Assembly (NCBI GenBank): GCA_964537685.1
Contig: CAZICM010000005.1
Location: 1 to 64,000, forward strand
Source: CAZICM01 sp964537685
Lineage (GTDB): Bacteria > Myxococcota_A > Polyangia > Polyangiales > Polyangiaceae
Length of the DNA: 64,000 bases
Direction of reading: 5' to 3'
The notes under the pieces were generated by a model, which did not search any database, was not told the DNA's origin, and saw only the letters and a program-made list of their open reading frames with translations. Position numbers and translations under genes: made by a program. Positions within the stretch are counted from its first letter, which is position 1; every line of letters starts with the position of its first letter. Below, piece after piece: positions 6,630-15,895 of this stretch.

Positions 6630-9262
6630 GAAACGCTCCCGCGGAACCCAAATGAACGCCGCCTTCTTAACCCATACATTCCCAATCCAATCGTTAGCCA
6701 CACCCCTGTATATCCATCATCGCTTCCCACGGCCCTGCAGCCGCATCCTCCTTCATCGCCCGGTGTTCCGCCTCCCACGCCGCCCGACGCATTGCCCGAC
6801 GACGAAGTGCCCGAACCCCCGGACGAACTGCTTGAAGCGCCGCCTCCCGACGAACTCGATGACCCGCCGCCCGCGCCTCCCATCCCGGTGTTTTCGTAAT
6901 AGACTCCGCAAGCGGGCTCCAGCAAAAGCCCCGCCTTCTGCGCCAGCGCAAGCACATAGGCGCCCGCGCCAAATCCCAGCATCGGCGCATTGAATTTATA
7001 TACGCCCGTATTCTCTTCGTAGGTCTCCGCCACCGCCATATAATTCAATAGCGATTGCTCCCGTATCCATGCAATGACTTTATCGGCCCTCGCCGTGTCC
7101 CCCATTCGATCGACCGCCACCGCGCCCCGCAAATCGGTCACGACCCATTCCGCACTATCGTATTGCCCGCCCCATGGACTTAAATCGTCCTGGCCGCCGT
7201 GATCTTTATAATCATCATTGCGCGACCAGCCCACGCCCGCATTTGTTTTGAGATTGCCATCCAATCCGGCAATCGTGGCCTGGGCGATTTGTCCCTTGGG
7301 ATCGAACAATCCCATCGCAATGCCCTCCACCACCGCCGCATCCCAATAGCCGCTTCCCTTTTGTAGTTCCTCGGCATTGGATGCGATTGCCCCTGATGAA
7401 TCCGTTAATTTTGCAGCGATCGCCTCGCGTATTGCCATTCCCTTGGCTTTATAAAGTTCGGCCCGGGTATTATCGCCCACCCTAGCCGCCAGCACCGCCG
7501 CATCGCAGAGCCCGCGCGCCGCCGTAATGCTGGTGTAGGCCCAGCTTCTTTCCCGACCATTCCAATGCGTTTCCCAAATGGACGAGTCTTTTTTAATCAA
7601 TCCCGTCGCGGGATCGATCAATCCTACAAGACTATCGGCCACTTTGTTGGAAATGACCGGCCAATATCCGTCGACCAAGGTTTTGTCGCCGCTTAAATCT
7701 TCATAATTGCGCAGCGCCCATAGAAACAAACCAAAACCATCGAATTCTAAATTCGGCCCGTATTCGTTAAAATCGGTCTCTTCCGTGCCAAATCCCAAAT
7801 AGCGCACAAGGCTAATTTGATAGGGTGGCATGGCATAATCTTTTAATTCATTCCAAAATTGAAATCGCCCCGAATCCGCATCCAAATAGAATTTCAATGC
7901 ATCGCGGGCCTCGGTATTCATACCCAATACCGACATCGCGCTTACCGCATAAGCCCCGTCGCGAATCCACGCATACGTCCATTCGCCGGGAGGCAGGCTC
8001 GCCAATATCGCACCCTTGCCCCGGTGCTCCACTTCCGCGGGCAATACAGCCGGAGGGCCTCCCAATACAGTACCCATTCGCGTATAGCGCGGTTCGCCGT
8101 CATTGCTTCGCTTGTCGCGCAAAAATGTTTTGTTTTCGCGCACCTGCCCCATATGCAGCATTACGGCCGATTGCCGGGCCAAACTTTCATCGCCGGCGCT
8201 TCCCCCGGCGGGAACCTGAACCGTATTCTGCTGAAAATTATTCCATGTGCCTATCTCCTGATCGACCAATTGTTTCGCATTGGAAGCGCCTACGTAGGTA
8301 TCCAGCCAGCCTTGAACCTGCGCCTTGGCAAATGGATCGCCGTGATGCGCAAACACAATGCCCGCCCATTGTTCGGCGCCCGGCGCGATATCGCCTAAAT
8401 TAAATTGAAATGCGCTGACCGAATCGTCCGCGTAGCTCGCATTTACAATATCGGGCAAATCTTGGGATGTGCTCTGAACAATATTAAATACATTTGCCGC
8501 GGGGGAAGTTCCGTAATGCGAAACCGGCGAAAGAGCCCGGCCTACGATAATACCTGCAAATCCCCGCTCGCTAAAATAGCTTTTGCCATTGGATGAATCG
8601 TATTCAATGGTTTCACCGTTGGCGTCCACATGCTCGTTCCACACTTCCGCAAAGACTTTGGGGCGCTTGTAGCCCAAATGAAAATTATGCAATGAAAATA
8701 CCGAAACACCGCCTGCCGCCGATGCTCCGGTGTTTTTTACCCGGAGCGCCATGACAAAGCCGGCATGCTCCATCGATTGGGGCGCAAATATATAGTGCGT
8801 CAATTCTAAAGAATCGACATGTTGAACCATCGTAACAATGCCCGTGCCTCCGGTCTTTCCGGCCGCATAGGGCGCATAACCGCTCTTGTCTAAATCGGCG
8901 GGCTGCCCTTTTAGCCACTTCTGCTGCCCATTGCTCCGAATACCAAAAAATGTGTCGAACATTAAATCGCGTGTATTTATCACCTGGGGCTGATTCCCCA
9001 TCCAAACATCCTGGCCTTGCGCGTCGATTTGAAATTCTTCGACCGCGTATAAATGCTCGCGAAAATGAATGAGCATGGCCTGTTCCAAATCGAGCATGAC
9101 GGCGCCGTGCCCGTTGGAAGAAGCAAGCTGAAAGAATGTCCGCTGAGGGGGCAGCTCGGCCCGCGCGGACGGCAATGAGCTAAACCCAATCAGGCCGGCC
9201 AAAGAGAGCGAGATTCCATAGGCCAGCCCGCGCGATAACAATGTCGGAAATGAGCGCTTCAT
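6626..9262 (-). CDS. Secreted GH15-family glucoamylase-like enzyme with MYXO-CTERM tag
   Basis: A signal peptide (MKRSFPTLLSRGL to ARA) starts the 878-aa product. An N-terminal beta-rich domain (about 40-350) precedes an (alpha/alpha)6 catalytic domain (about 360-780) of glycoside hydrolase family 15. TYAWIRDGAY near residue 430 and SSIWETHW near 560 match the substrate-binding Arg-Asp and the general-acid Glu of glucoamylases. After residue 780 comes a Gly/Ser spacer, then GCGCR, a hydrophobic helix and RRRR, the MYXO-CTERM sorting signal that anchors exported myxobacterial proteins. Likely substrates are alpha-glucans or trehalose-like sugars; I cannot tell which. The annotated frame can start at a TTG (9268); ATG at 9262 fits the signal peptide better. 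Confidence 0.9.
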   Translation of the reverse strand: MKRSFPTLLSRGLAYGISLSLAGLIGFSSLPSARAELPPQRTFFQLASSNGHGAVMLDLEQAMLIHFREHLYAVEEFQIDAQGQDVWMGNQPQVINTRDLMFDTFFGIRSNGQQKWLKGQPADLDKSGYAPYAAGKTGGTGIVTMVQHVDSLELTHYIFAPQSMEHAGFVMALRVKNTGASAAGGVSVFSLHNFHLGYKRPKVFAEVWNEHVDANGETIEYDSSNGKSYFSERGFAGIIVGRALSPVSHYGTSPAANVFNIVQSTSQDLPDIVNASYADDSVSAFQFNLGDIAPGAEQWAGIVFAHHGDPFAKAQVQGWLDTYVGASNAKQLVDQEIGTWNNFQQNTVQVPAGGSAGDESLARQSAVMLHMGQVRENKTFLRDKRSNDGEPRYTRMGTVLGGPPAVLPAEVEHRGKGAILASLPPGEWTYAWIRDGAYAVSAMSVLGMNTEARDALKFYLDADSGRFQFWNELKDYAMPPYQISLVRYLGFGTEETDFNEYGPNLEFDGFGLFLWALRNYEDLSGDKTLVDGYWPVISNKVADSLVGLIDPATGLIKKDSSIWETHWNGRERSWAYTSITAARGLCDAAVLAARVGDNTRAELYKAKGMAIREAIAAKLTDSSGAIASNAEELQKGSGYWDAAVVEGIAMGLFDPKGQIAQATIAGLDGNLKTNAGVGWSRNDDYKDHGGQDDLSPWGGQYDSAEWVVTDLRGAVAVDRMGDTARADKVIAWIREQSLLNYMAVAETYEENTGVYKFNAPMLGFGAGAYVLALAQKAGLLLEPACGVYYENTGMGGAGGGSSSSSGGGASSSSSGGSGTSSSGNASGGVGGGTPGDEGGCGCRAVGSDDGYTGVWLTIGLGMYGLRRRRSFGFRGSVS

Positions 9263-9304
9263 GCGCAAAAGCCTATCGCACTTCCACGCCCGCGCGAAGG
9301 TCTT

Positions 9305-12300
9305 TCAATTCGATGGCGTCCGGGACGAAAGCAATGATTCAATCGTCGAAACAATGGTCCGGGGCGGCACGGGTTTGGTTAAATAGGCATTGGCACCCGC
9401 ATGAAGACAGCGCTCTTTGTCGCCGGGCATGGACAGCGCTGTTAATGCGATCATTGGAATGTCCGCCGTTCTTTTGTCCGCGCGGATTCGCTCCATGGCC
9501 CGAAGCCCGTTCATTTTGGCCATCTGAACGTCCATCAGCACAATATCCGGCTTATTTTCCAGGGCGCATTCGACGGCTTCCTCGCCGTCCCGGGCCAAAA
9601 TAACGCGGTATCCCTTGGAAACAAGATAATCGTTCAGCGTCGCGAGGGTAATTTCATGGTCATCGGCAATCATTACAACGGGTATTTTAATAAATTCAGT
9701 CGGAGTTTCCCTCGAAATGGCTGCGCCGCGCCTGGAAATGGGGGCTCCCTCTTCGGGAGGAGGCAGCGGAAGGTAAATCGTAAAGCGGCTTCCCTGATCG
9801 GGCGTGCTTTCGACATGAATGCTTCCTCCGTGCGCTTCAGCCAGGCGCCGGACCAGGGACAATCCAAGCCCCGTCCCTCCTTGCACGCGGGATAAACCGC
9901 TGTCAATTTGAAAAAATGGTTCGAATATACGATTAAAATCTGCGGAGGCAATTCCAATTCCCGTATCCCACACGCAAAAAGATACGGCTTCCCGCGCGGG
10001 CTCTAAGCTGACCGACAGCCCAACTTCACCTCCGTCCGGCGTGAATTTAACGGCATTGGTCAATAAATTCACAAGCATCTGTTTTAGGCGCCGCCCATCC
10101 GACCACACGATCGATACCGAGCTATCCATCGATAGACTAAGCCGGAGTTTCTTTTTCTGGGCTTGTTCGCGGACGAGGCGCACGCTGGATTCGCAAATGG
10201 GAGCCACGGGCGTGGGCGCGATTTCCAGCCCGATGCGGCCCGCTTCTATCTTGGAGATATCGAGGATGTCATTGATCAGCGAAAGCAAATGCTGCCCGCT
10301 TTCAAAAATACTTTTAATCGGTTTGGCAAGGCGATCGTCGAGGTGGCCATAGAGTTCATCGAGCAAAGCCTCTGACATGCCTAAAATGGCATTGAGCGGG
10401 GTGCGCAGCTCGTGGCTCATGGTGGCGAGGAATTCGTCCTTCAGCCTCGCCGCCCGGGCCAGCTCGGCATTGGCCGCCGAAAGCTCGTGGGTGCGCTCGA
10501 TGACCCGCTTCTCCAAGTCGCGGTTGAGCGCATTTATTTTTTGCTCCGCGGCCATGCGGAATAGTTCTGCACCCGCCCGGCTCGCGAAAATTCCGAGAAT
10601 ATCCTGAACGAAATGAATATTTTCGATCGATTTGCGATGCATTACGAAGAGAATGCCCATCACTTTGCGATCGGGATCGAAGAGAGGAACGCCCACATAG
10701 CCATCAATATCGAATTCATGAATCAGCATGGCCTGCGGAAATTCTTTTCTCACATCCTTCGGAATGGCGGCCGAGTCCCCTGAAAATACTCGTTCACATG
10801 GGCTTCCAATTAGATTGTATTCAAAATTCGGCTGAATATCACCGGATTGGCATATGACCATCGTTTTGCCGCGCCCCGGAATGCCGGGCACAAGCACGCT
10901 CAGGCCCACAAAATCGATATTCAGTACCTTGGCCACATACAATACAAGCGAATTGATATACAATCGCCCTGTTTTTCCTGTCAGGCCCTCCACAATGCTG
11001 CGGAGCACAAATTCCCAGTGCTTTCGTTCGCTGATATCGGTAAAGGAAACAATGGCGCCCGGGCTCTGGGCTTCGCCGTGCGCTTCGGGGACCGCGTGAA
11101 TCAATACCCAAATGGCTTTTTCATCCGGCCCCAGAATCCGGGCTTCGAGCGATACCATTTGGCCCCGGGTGAGGGCGCTGTGAATCCCATCCGCAACCGC
11201 TTCCCGGTGTTTGGGATGCAGTAAATCAAGATATCCTTTCCCGCGAACTTCGGCCGATCGCTTGTCCGCAAGCTGACAGAGCTTCTCATTGACAAAAACG
11301 CATTTTCCTTCCGGGTCGATATGCAAAATGCCCACAGGCGCCATCGCAGAAAGCGTGTCGTAGCGCCGCTCGCTCTCGCGCAGCGAGCGCTCGGCCAGAA
11401 GTTGTCTCTCCCGCGTGTAATAGGCGTCAAGCGCGGCCGCAAAACCCATTAAATAGGGCTCGAGCCAGCCGTTCATGTCCTCGTTGTAGCCGCCTTTGCG
11501 GTTAGCCACCGCAGCCACTCCAATCAATTTGTCGCGAAAATAGATCGGAATGGCCATGAAGGATTTCAATTCAAAATGGCCATAGGGAAAACCCGCCTTT
11601 TTCGGATCTTCGCCGGGATGCTCCAATAGGATTGGTCTCCCGCTCTTCACCACGTCGCCGAATAAATAGGAATCCAACTCGGCGAATTCCATGCCATTGG
11701 CGACCATTTCGGACGCATTGCGCTTTTCTGTGGAGCTCCAAGCCTTGGAGCTTATGGCCCACGCCCTTAAACATGGCCCGGCGCCGGGTTTTTGAATTAC
11801 TTCCGAAAGAAATCCCGCTTCGCTTTGCGTCACATCCAACAGCACGGCCAGCATTTCGCTGAAGACACTGTGGATGGGCAATCCTTGCAAAAGCAGCGAT
11901 TGCACAAGGCTTAAGCCGCCTAAAAGCCTATTGCCATGGCGCAGTTCCAGCTCGGCTTGCCTTCGTTCGCTGATATCGGTGATAACACCCTTGACATAGG
12001 AGCCACCGCCTTCTTCGCCTTGATAAAAGAAGGCCCGCTCCCATACCCACTTGGGCGCGCCGCTTTTGGTGCGTATCTTGTACTCCAAATTCACCGGCTC
12101 GCCTGTCTTGGCCTTTAATTTGAGCGTTTCTCGCACGCGCCCCCGGTGCGATGGATCAATGCAGTCCCAATACGAAATCTCTCCGCTGCGAAACAATTCC
12201 GCCGAATATCCCGTCAATTCTTCACAACCGTCATATAATATTTCGGGCTGCCCATCTAGCCAATCCGATCGAATTTCACGCCGATAAATAAGAACTTCCA

Positions 12301-12394
12301 GCCCCGACGGCGGACAAAGCCCCAGCCCAGAATCCCTTCCTTGATCCTCCTCCTGGCCATCCGAAATAAAGATATCGTCTCGCTCCTGGTTCAT
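9305..12394 (-). CDS. Hybrid sensor histidine kinase (PAS-GAF-PAS-GAF-HisKA-HATPase-REC)
   Basis: This is a 1029-aa soluble hybrid kinase with no membrane segments, so it senses in the cytoplasm. The order is PAS (about 30-150), GAF (165-335), PAS (345-465), GAF (470-630), a short coiled coil, HisKA with H-box FLATMSHELRTPLNAIL (about 660), HATPase with N-box MLVNLLTNAVKFTPDGGEV and G-boxes DTGIGI and GGTGLGLSLV, and a C-terminal receiver (905-1025) with IADDHE, IVLMDVQM (phospho-acceptor Asp) and YLTKP. All catalytic residues look intact. The ATG at 12394 has GGAG nine bases upstream. It is divergent from the FHA/sigma-54 activator, which makes that protein a candidate output, but the receiver could also act alone. 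Confidence 0.95.
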   Translation of the reverse strand: MNQERDDIFISDGQEEDQGRDSGLGLCPPSGLEVLIYRREIRSDWLDGQPEILYDGCEELTGYSAELFRSGEISYWDCIDPSHRGRVRETLKLKAKTGEPVNLEYKIRTKSGAPKWVWERAFFYQGEEGGGSYVKGVITDISERRQAELELRHGNRLLGGLSLVQSLLLQGLPIHSVFSEMLAVLLDVTQSEAGFLSEVIQKPGAGPCLRAWAISSKAWSSTEKRNASEMVANGMEFAELDSYLFGDVVKSGRPILLEHPGEDPKKAGFPYGHFELKSFMAIPIYFRDKLIGVAAVANRKGGYNEDMNGWLEPYLMGFAAALDAYYTRERQLLAERSLRESERRYDTLSAMAPVGILHIDPEGKCVFVNEKLCQLADKRSAEVRGKGYLDLLHPKHREAVADGIHSALTRGQMVSLEARILGPDEKAIWVLIHAVPEAHGEAQSPGAIVSFTDISERKHWEFVLRSIVEGLTGKTGRLYINSLVLYVAKVLNIDFVGLSVLVPGIPGRGKTMVICQSGDIQPNFEYNLIGSPCERVFSGDSAAIPKDVRKEFPQAMLIHEFDIDGYVGVPLFDPDRKVMGILFVMHRKSIENIHFVQDILGIFASRAGAELFRMAAEQKINALNRDLEKRVIERTHELSAANAELARAARLKDEFLATMSHELRTPLNAILGMSEALLDELYGHLDDRLAKPIKSIFESGQHLLSLINDILDISKIEAGRIGLEIAPTPVAPICESSVRLVREQAQKKKLRLSLSMDSSVSIVWSDGRRLKQMLVNLLTNAVKFTPDGGEVGLSVSLEPAREAVSFCVWDTGIGIASADFNRIFEPFFQIDSGLSRVQGGTGLGLSLVRRLAEAHGGSIHVESTPDQGSRFTIYLPLPPPEEGAPISRRGAAISRETPTEFIKIPVVMIADDHEITLATLNDYLVSKGYRVILARDGEEAVECALENKPDIVLMDVQMAKMNGLRAMERIRADKRTADIPMIALTALSMPGDKERCLHAGANAYLTKPVPPRTIVSTIESLLSSRTPSN

Positions 12395-12609
12395 TCGTTC
12401 ACAACTCCAGCTTGCGTCTCCACCATGAGAATCGTCTTATGAAAAAATGTCTTGTACTTTCATCTCGGTCCGCGCTTTCGTACATTGATGCATAAGTCGT
12501 TTTGACGGGACCGTTGAATTCTGATACGCGCTCCTTCAGGCAACGACCCCACGACATCGCAACATAGCGGTCGCGGTCCCTATTGTGCATCCTACGGTAG
12601 GATGAAGAA
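12395..12609. promoter_or_regulatory. Divergent intergenic region between the hybrid kinase and the sigma-54 activator
   Basis: The 215-base region must hold promoters for both flanking genes. I see no convincing GG-N10-GC sigma-54 element. The clearest structure is the inverted repeat at its right edge, listed separately. A 63-codon frame on the minus strand (12399-12590) runs across the kinase promoter and looks like chance. Confidence 0.5.
12588..12604 (+). promoter_or_regulatory. Inverted repeat overlapping the ribosome site of the FHA/sigma-54 activator gene
   Basis: CATCCTA and TAGGATG form a perfect 7-bp repeat with a 3-base loop (CGG). The right arm contains the AGGA of the Shine-Dalgarno sequence six bases before the ATG at 12610. 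It could be an RNA hairpin that hides the ribosome site or an operator for autoregulation. Confidence 0.45.
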
Positions 12610-14010
12610 ATGTCCTCTTCGGATTCAAATGATTTTCGAGACAGCCCAAAAGCCGCAAGCCCTTTTGCAACACAACCGCGGCCAAAACCTCAGACACTTC
12701 GCCTCTCGCGCCTCGAGATTTCGGTCGAGCGCGAAGGGGGTAAACCGACCAATCTCACAAAACTGATTGACAGTGACGTTATCCGCATCGGCTCCCATCC
12801 GAGCAACGATCTTATTCTCGCGGACAGGCTTGTTTCCCGCTTCCACTGCATTTTGGAGCGCAGCCCCACGGGCTTTAGGCTCTTCGATCCAGGGTCGCTC
12901 AATGGCACATGGATCAGCGGAATCCGGGTGAGGGATGCGGACATCGGGCGTGAATGCCGGATCGATATGGGTGAATCGAAGCTGAGGCTGCGTTCGGTGG
13001 ATGCGGCCAGTGAAACAGCACTGCCAGATTCAATGAATTTCGGGGGACTGTACGGGGTTTCGGTGCCGATGCGGCGGCTGTTTCAAATGCTGCTGCACGT
13101 CGCCAAGAGTTCTTCCGATGTGCTGATCGAGGGCGAAAACGGGACGGGCAAGGAAGTCGTGGCGAGCGAAATCGTGCGGCACAGCGCGCGCGCTCATAAG
13201 CCGTTTGTTGTGGTTGACTGCAGCGCGATCGCTCCAAATCTCATTGAAAGCGAACTGTTCGGGCATGTGCGCGGAGCGTTCACGGGAGCCGCGCGCGATA
13301 GGGATGGCGCGCTTGCGGAAGCGGACGGCGGGACGGTGTTTCTGGATGAGATCGGTGAGCTTCCCTTGGAGGCTCAGCCAAAGCTGCTGCGGGCGCTCGC
13401 ATCGCGCGAGATCCGGCGGGTGGGCGAGAATCGTACGCGCAAGGTGGATATCCGCGTAATCGCGGCGACCAACCGGCGGCTCGAGGCAGAAGTCAATAAC
13501 GGCAGGTTCCGTGAGGACCTCTATTACCGGCTCAGCGTGGTGACCATCCGCGTGCCTCCGCTTCGCGAACGAAAAGATGATCTTGCAATTTTAGTAGATT
13601 GCTTTCTAAAGCAGCTTGGCGCGGAAAATAAGAGTCATTTATTCACCCCTGAAGTATTGGAAGAGATGTCGCGCTATGACTGGCCGGGCAATGTGCGGGA
13701 GCTTCGAAATTTTGTGGAGCGGCGCATTGTATTCGGAAACAACCCCGATTTCGCGGCGCCTTCGGATCCTTCGCCGCCATCGCAGCCTGGCAAGGATGGA
13801 CCTCAAGCATCGGCGATCAACATTGAGGTTCCGTTCAAGGAGGCGAAGGAAGAATTTATTTCGACCTTTGAACGAAGCTATTTGGCATCGCTGCTGAAGT
13901 GGGCGGATGGCAATGTGAGCCGCGCGGCGCGCAAGGCGCGTATTGACCGGATGTATTTGCACCGGCTGTTGCAGCGCTATGGGTTTAGGCGCGGCGACGC
14001 CTTGGAATAA
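12610..14010 (+). CDS. Sigma-54-dependent transcriptional activator with N-terminal FHA domain
   Basis: The 466-aa protein has an FHA domain (about 30-125; IRIGSHPSNDLIL, VSRFHC and GSLNGTWI are the phosphothreonine-binding loops), an AAA+ sigma-54 interaction domain (about 145-370) and a Fis-type helix-turn-helix at the end (GNVSRAARKARIDRMYLHRLLQ). Walker A is GENGTGKE, the sigma-54 contact loop is GAFTGA, and Walker B is GTVFLDEIGE. FHA activators of this kind are common in myxobacteria and are fed by Ser/Thr kinases rather than by histidine kinases. Which of the three kinases in the window could phosphorylate its partner is unknown. The start has an AGGA inside the adjacent inverted repeat. 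Confidence 0.95.
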   Translation: MSSSDSNDFRDSPKAASPFATQPRPKPQTLRLSRLEISVEREGGKPTNLTKLIDSDVIRIGSHPSNDLILADRLVSRFHCILERSPTGFRLFDPGSLNGTWISGIRVRDADIGRECRIDMGESKLRLRSVDAASETALPDSMNFGGLYGVSVPMRRLFQMLLHVAKSSSDVLIEGENGTGKEVVASEIVRHSARAHKPFVVVDCSAIAPNLIESELFGHVRGAFTGAARDRDGALAEADGGTVFLDEIGELPLEAQPKLLRALASREIRRVGENRTRKVDIRVIAATNRRLEAEVNNGRFREDLYYRLSVVTIRVPPLRERKDDLAILVDCFLKQLGAENKSHLFTPEVLEEMSRYDWPGNVRELRNFVERRIVFGNNPDFAAPSDPSPPSQPGKDGPQASAINIEVPFKEAKEEFISTFERSYLASLLKWADGNVSRAARKARIDRMYLHRLLQRYGFRRGDALE

Positions 14011-14026
14011 AGCTTATTTCTTCACG

Positions 14027-15853
14027 CTACAGGCGTATTTGAGCCAGTGAATTCGCGGGCGTTTGCCATAGCTCGCGGGCCCGGGCCGATATCTGCTGGG
14101 CCTGCCCTGTGTCCGAAGGCCCGTCGAAAAAGAGAGCCGGGCCGCTGTTAGCCGTGCCAGGCGAAAGCTCTATTTTGCGAAGATCGGTGCCTGGAAATTC
14201 TTTTTTCAGGTCGCTGAGCATCTTGGCCGAAACGCGTTCCATAAAGCGTGTCACCGAGCTGTTGTCGATTTCTTTAAACACGACGACTTGAGGCAATTTG
14301 AGCTCGGACAGCACGGGTGCGCGATCGGTCAGGCCGGGCGCGTCCACCATGCGTTCCATCAGCGCGCCGAACACGCTGCCATAGACTTTATCGACTTGGG
14401 CGCGCCTGAAGTCGTGATCAAGCGCGGGGCCCAGGCGCGTTTCAAATTGGGACACGCCGCAGAGGCCATTGGAAAACCGGCCTTCATTTTGGGAAAAATA
14501 TTCGCCGCTTGCCCGGAGTTTTTCGCCCAGGCGAATAAAATGATCGGCCATGTTGGACTGGGCGCGCAGCACCAAATCGGTGAATTTTAATTCCTCGCGC
14601 AGCCATTCTGGATTGGTGAGCTTATCGGCCATGAATGGCCACACGACGAGATTGTAGTAGTTGTTAAAATCGAGCAAATACTTAAGCCGGTAAACCTCGT
14701 AGCAGCCAAAAATGCGGTACAGCTTGATGTAGAGCCGGAGCGTGCTTTCGTATTTGAATTTATAATAATCGTTATACAAACCAATTCTTTCATTAAAGCC
14801 TTCATCCTTGCCGTGATCCATTTCGGCGAGAATGAGCGATGTAATGAATTCGTTGGCTGTCGCGATAAAATCGGAGCCCGGACTATAAAATGGATCGACA
14901 AAAGCGCCTGCTTCGCCGGTGAGCGCCCACCGGTCTTTGGAAAAAAATAAATCCGAATGATAGGGCAGGTGCGCATAGCCCTGAAAATCCTCGAAGACAG
15001 CTCCGCGCATTAAGTCGCGCGACGATCGGTGGCTATCGAGAAAGGTTTCAAAATCTTCCCGGGTGCGGGGGCCATTCGTTAGAATGTCTTTGTCATAAAC
15101 GACGCCCACGCTCATCAGGTCTCCGGCGAGCGGAATAAACCATATCCAATATCCATCATACATCATGTGATTGGTGCTTAAGTGGCGCGATGTGTAGCGC
15201 ACGCGGGAGCGGAAGGCGCTGTCGGTTTCGGCGTCGAGACCTTTGACATTCCAGTAGCGGCCCCAGACGGCGGCGGTGTTGAGGCGGGTTTCTTTGTGGA
15301 CTTTGTTGCCGAGGGTTCGCTGGATGAGATGGCGGCGGCCCGATGCATCGCAGAGCCAGCGGGCCTTGGCTTCGTGGCTTTGTCCGCCGATTTCGTAGTG
15401 AACGGTATGGCTGTTTTCGCCGTCGATGGAGAGGGATGTGACTTTGGCGCCGAGCAGAATGGAAACGCCGAGCTCTTGGTTCATCGTGACCAGATCGCGT
15501 TCGAGCTTGGCGCGCTCAAGCTGAAAGCTTGGATGGAAGGGCATGTGATCGGAGCCGATTTCGCTCATTTTGGTGAGGGGCAGGCTTTTGTCCCCGGTGT
15601 CGAAAAAGAAGCGCAGGCCGTTTTTGGGGAGCTGATGCTGGTAGAGGTAGGTGCCCAGGTTGAGCTTGCGGATCATGTAGTTTGCGGCGACTTCAACGGT
15701 GCTTTCGCCGACCTTGAAGTCGCTCATTTTCTGTGAGGCTTCGAGGACGAGAATGTTGAGCGAGGGGCGCGCGAGCTTGAGCTGTCTCGCCAAAAATCCG
15801 CCGGCGATTCCGCTGCCCATGATGATTACGTCGTAGTGCTCCACGTGCTGCAT
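14027..15853 (-). CDS. Flavin-dependent halogenase-like FAD oxidoreductase
   Basis: The 608-aa protein begins with a Rossmann FAD motif (MGSGIAGG, residues 12-19). It has the two diagnostic motifs of flavin-dependent halogenases: WxWxIP (WIWFIP, 236-241) and FxxPxxSxG (FVDPFYSPG, 318-326). Lys77 in LPKNGLRF sits where the catalytic lysine (K79 of PrnA/RebH) is found. These features support halide oxidation with reduced FAD supplied by a separate reductase, yet several relatives with the same fold only oxidise. The C-terminal extension (about 400-608) is long and unassigned. AAGGAG lies only two bases before the ATG at 15853, so the GTG three codons on may be the real start. The gene follows a condensation-domain-like gene on the same strand, about 40 bases downstream. 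Confidence 0.85.
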   Translation of the reverse strand: MQHVEHYDVIIMGSGIAGGFLARQLKLARPSLNILVLEASQKMSDFKVGESTVEVAANYMIRKLNLGTYLYQHQLPKNGLRFFFDTGDKSLPLTKMSEIGSDHMPFHPSFQLERAKLERDLVTMNQELGVSILLGAKVTSLSIDGENSHTVHYEIGGQSHEAKARWLCDASGRRHLIQRTLGNKVHKETRLNTAAVWGRYWNVKGLDAETDSAFRSRVRYTSRHLSTNHMMYDGYWIWFIPLAGDLMSVGVVYDKDILTNGPRTREDFETFLDSHRSSRDLMRGAVFEDFQGYAHLPYHSDLFFSKDRWALTGEAGAFVDPFYSPGSDFIATANEFITSLILAEMDHGKDEGFNERIGLYNDYYKFKYESTLRLYIKLYRIFGCYEVYRLKYLLDFNNYYNLVVWPFMADKLTNPEWLREELKFTDLVLRAQSNMADHFIRLGEKLRASGEYFSQNEGRFSNGLCGVSQFETRLGPALDHDFRRAQVDKVYGSVFGALMERMVDAPGLTDRAPVLSELKLPQVVVFKEIDNSSVTRFMERVSAKMLSDLKKEFPGTDLRKIELSPGTANSGPALFFDGPSDTGQAQQISARARELWQTPANSLAQIRL

Positions 15854-15895
15854 ATCTCCTTAAAAATAAGAGTGTAGCGAATTGAGCCTGGTCAT

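Noticed and set aside
12399..12590. 63-codon minus-strand frame in the kinase/activator gap
   Set aside because: No ribosome site, no recognisable features, and it would fill the promoter of the histidine kinase.
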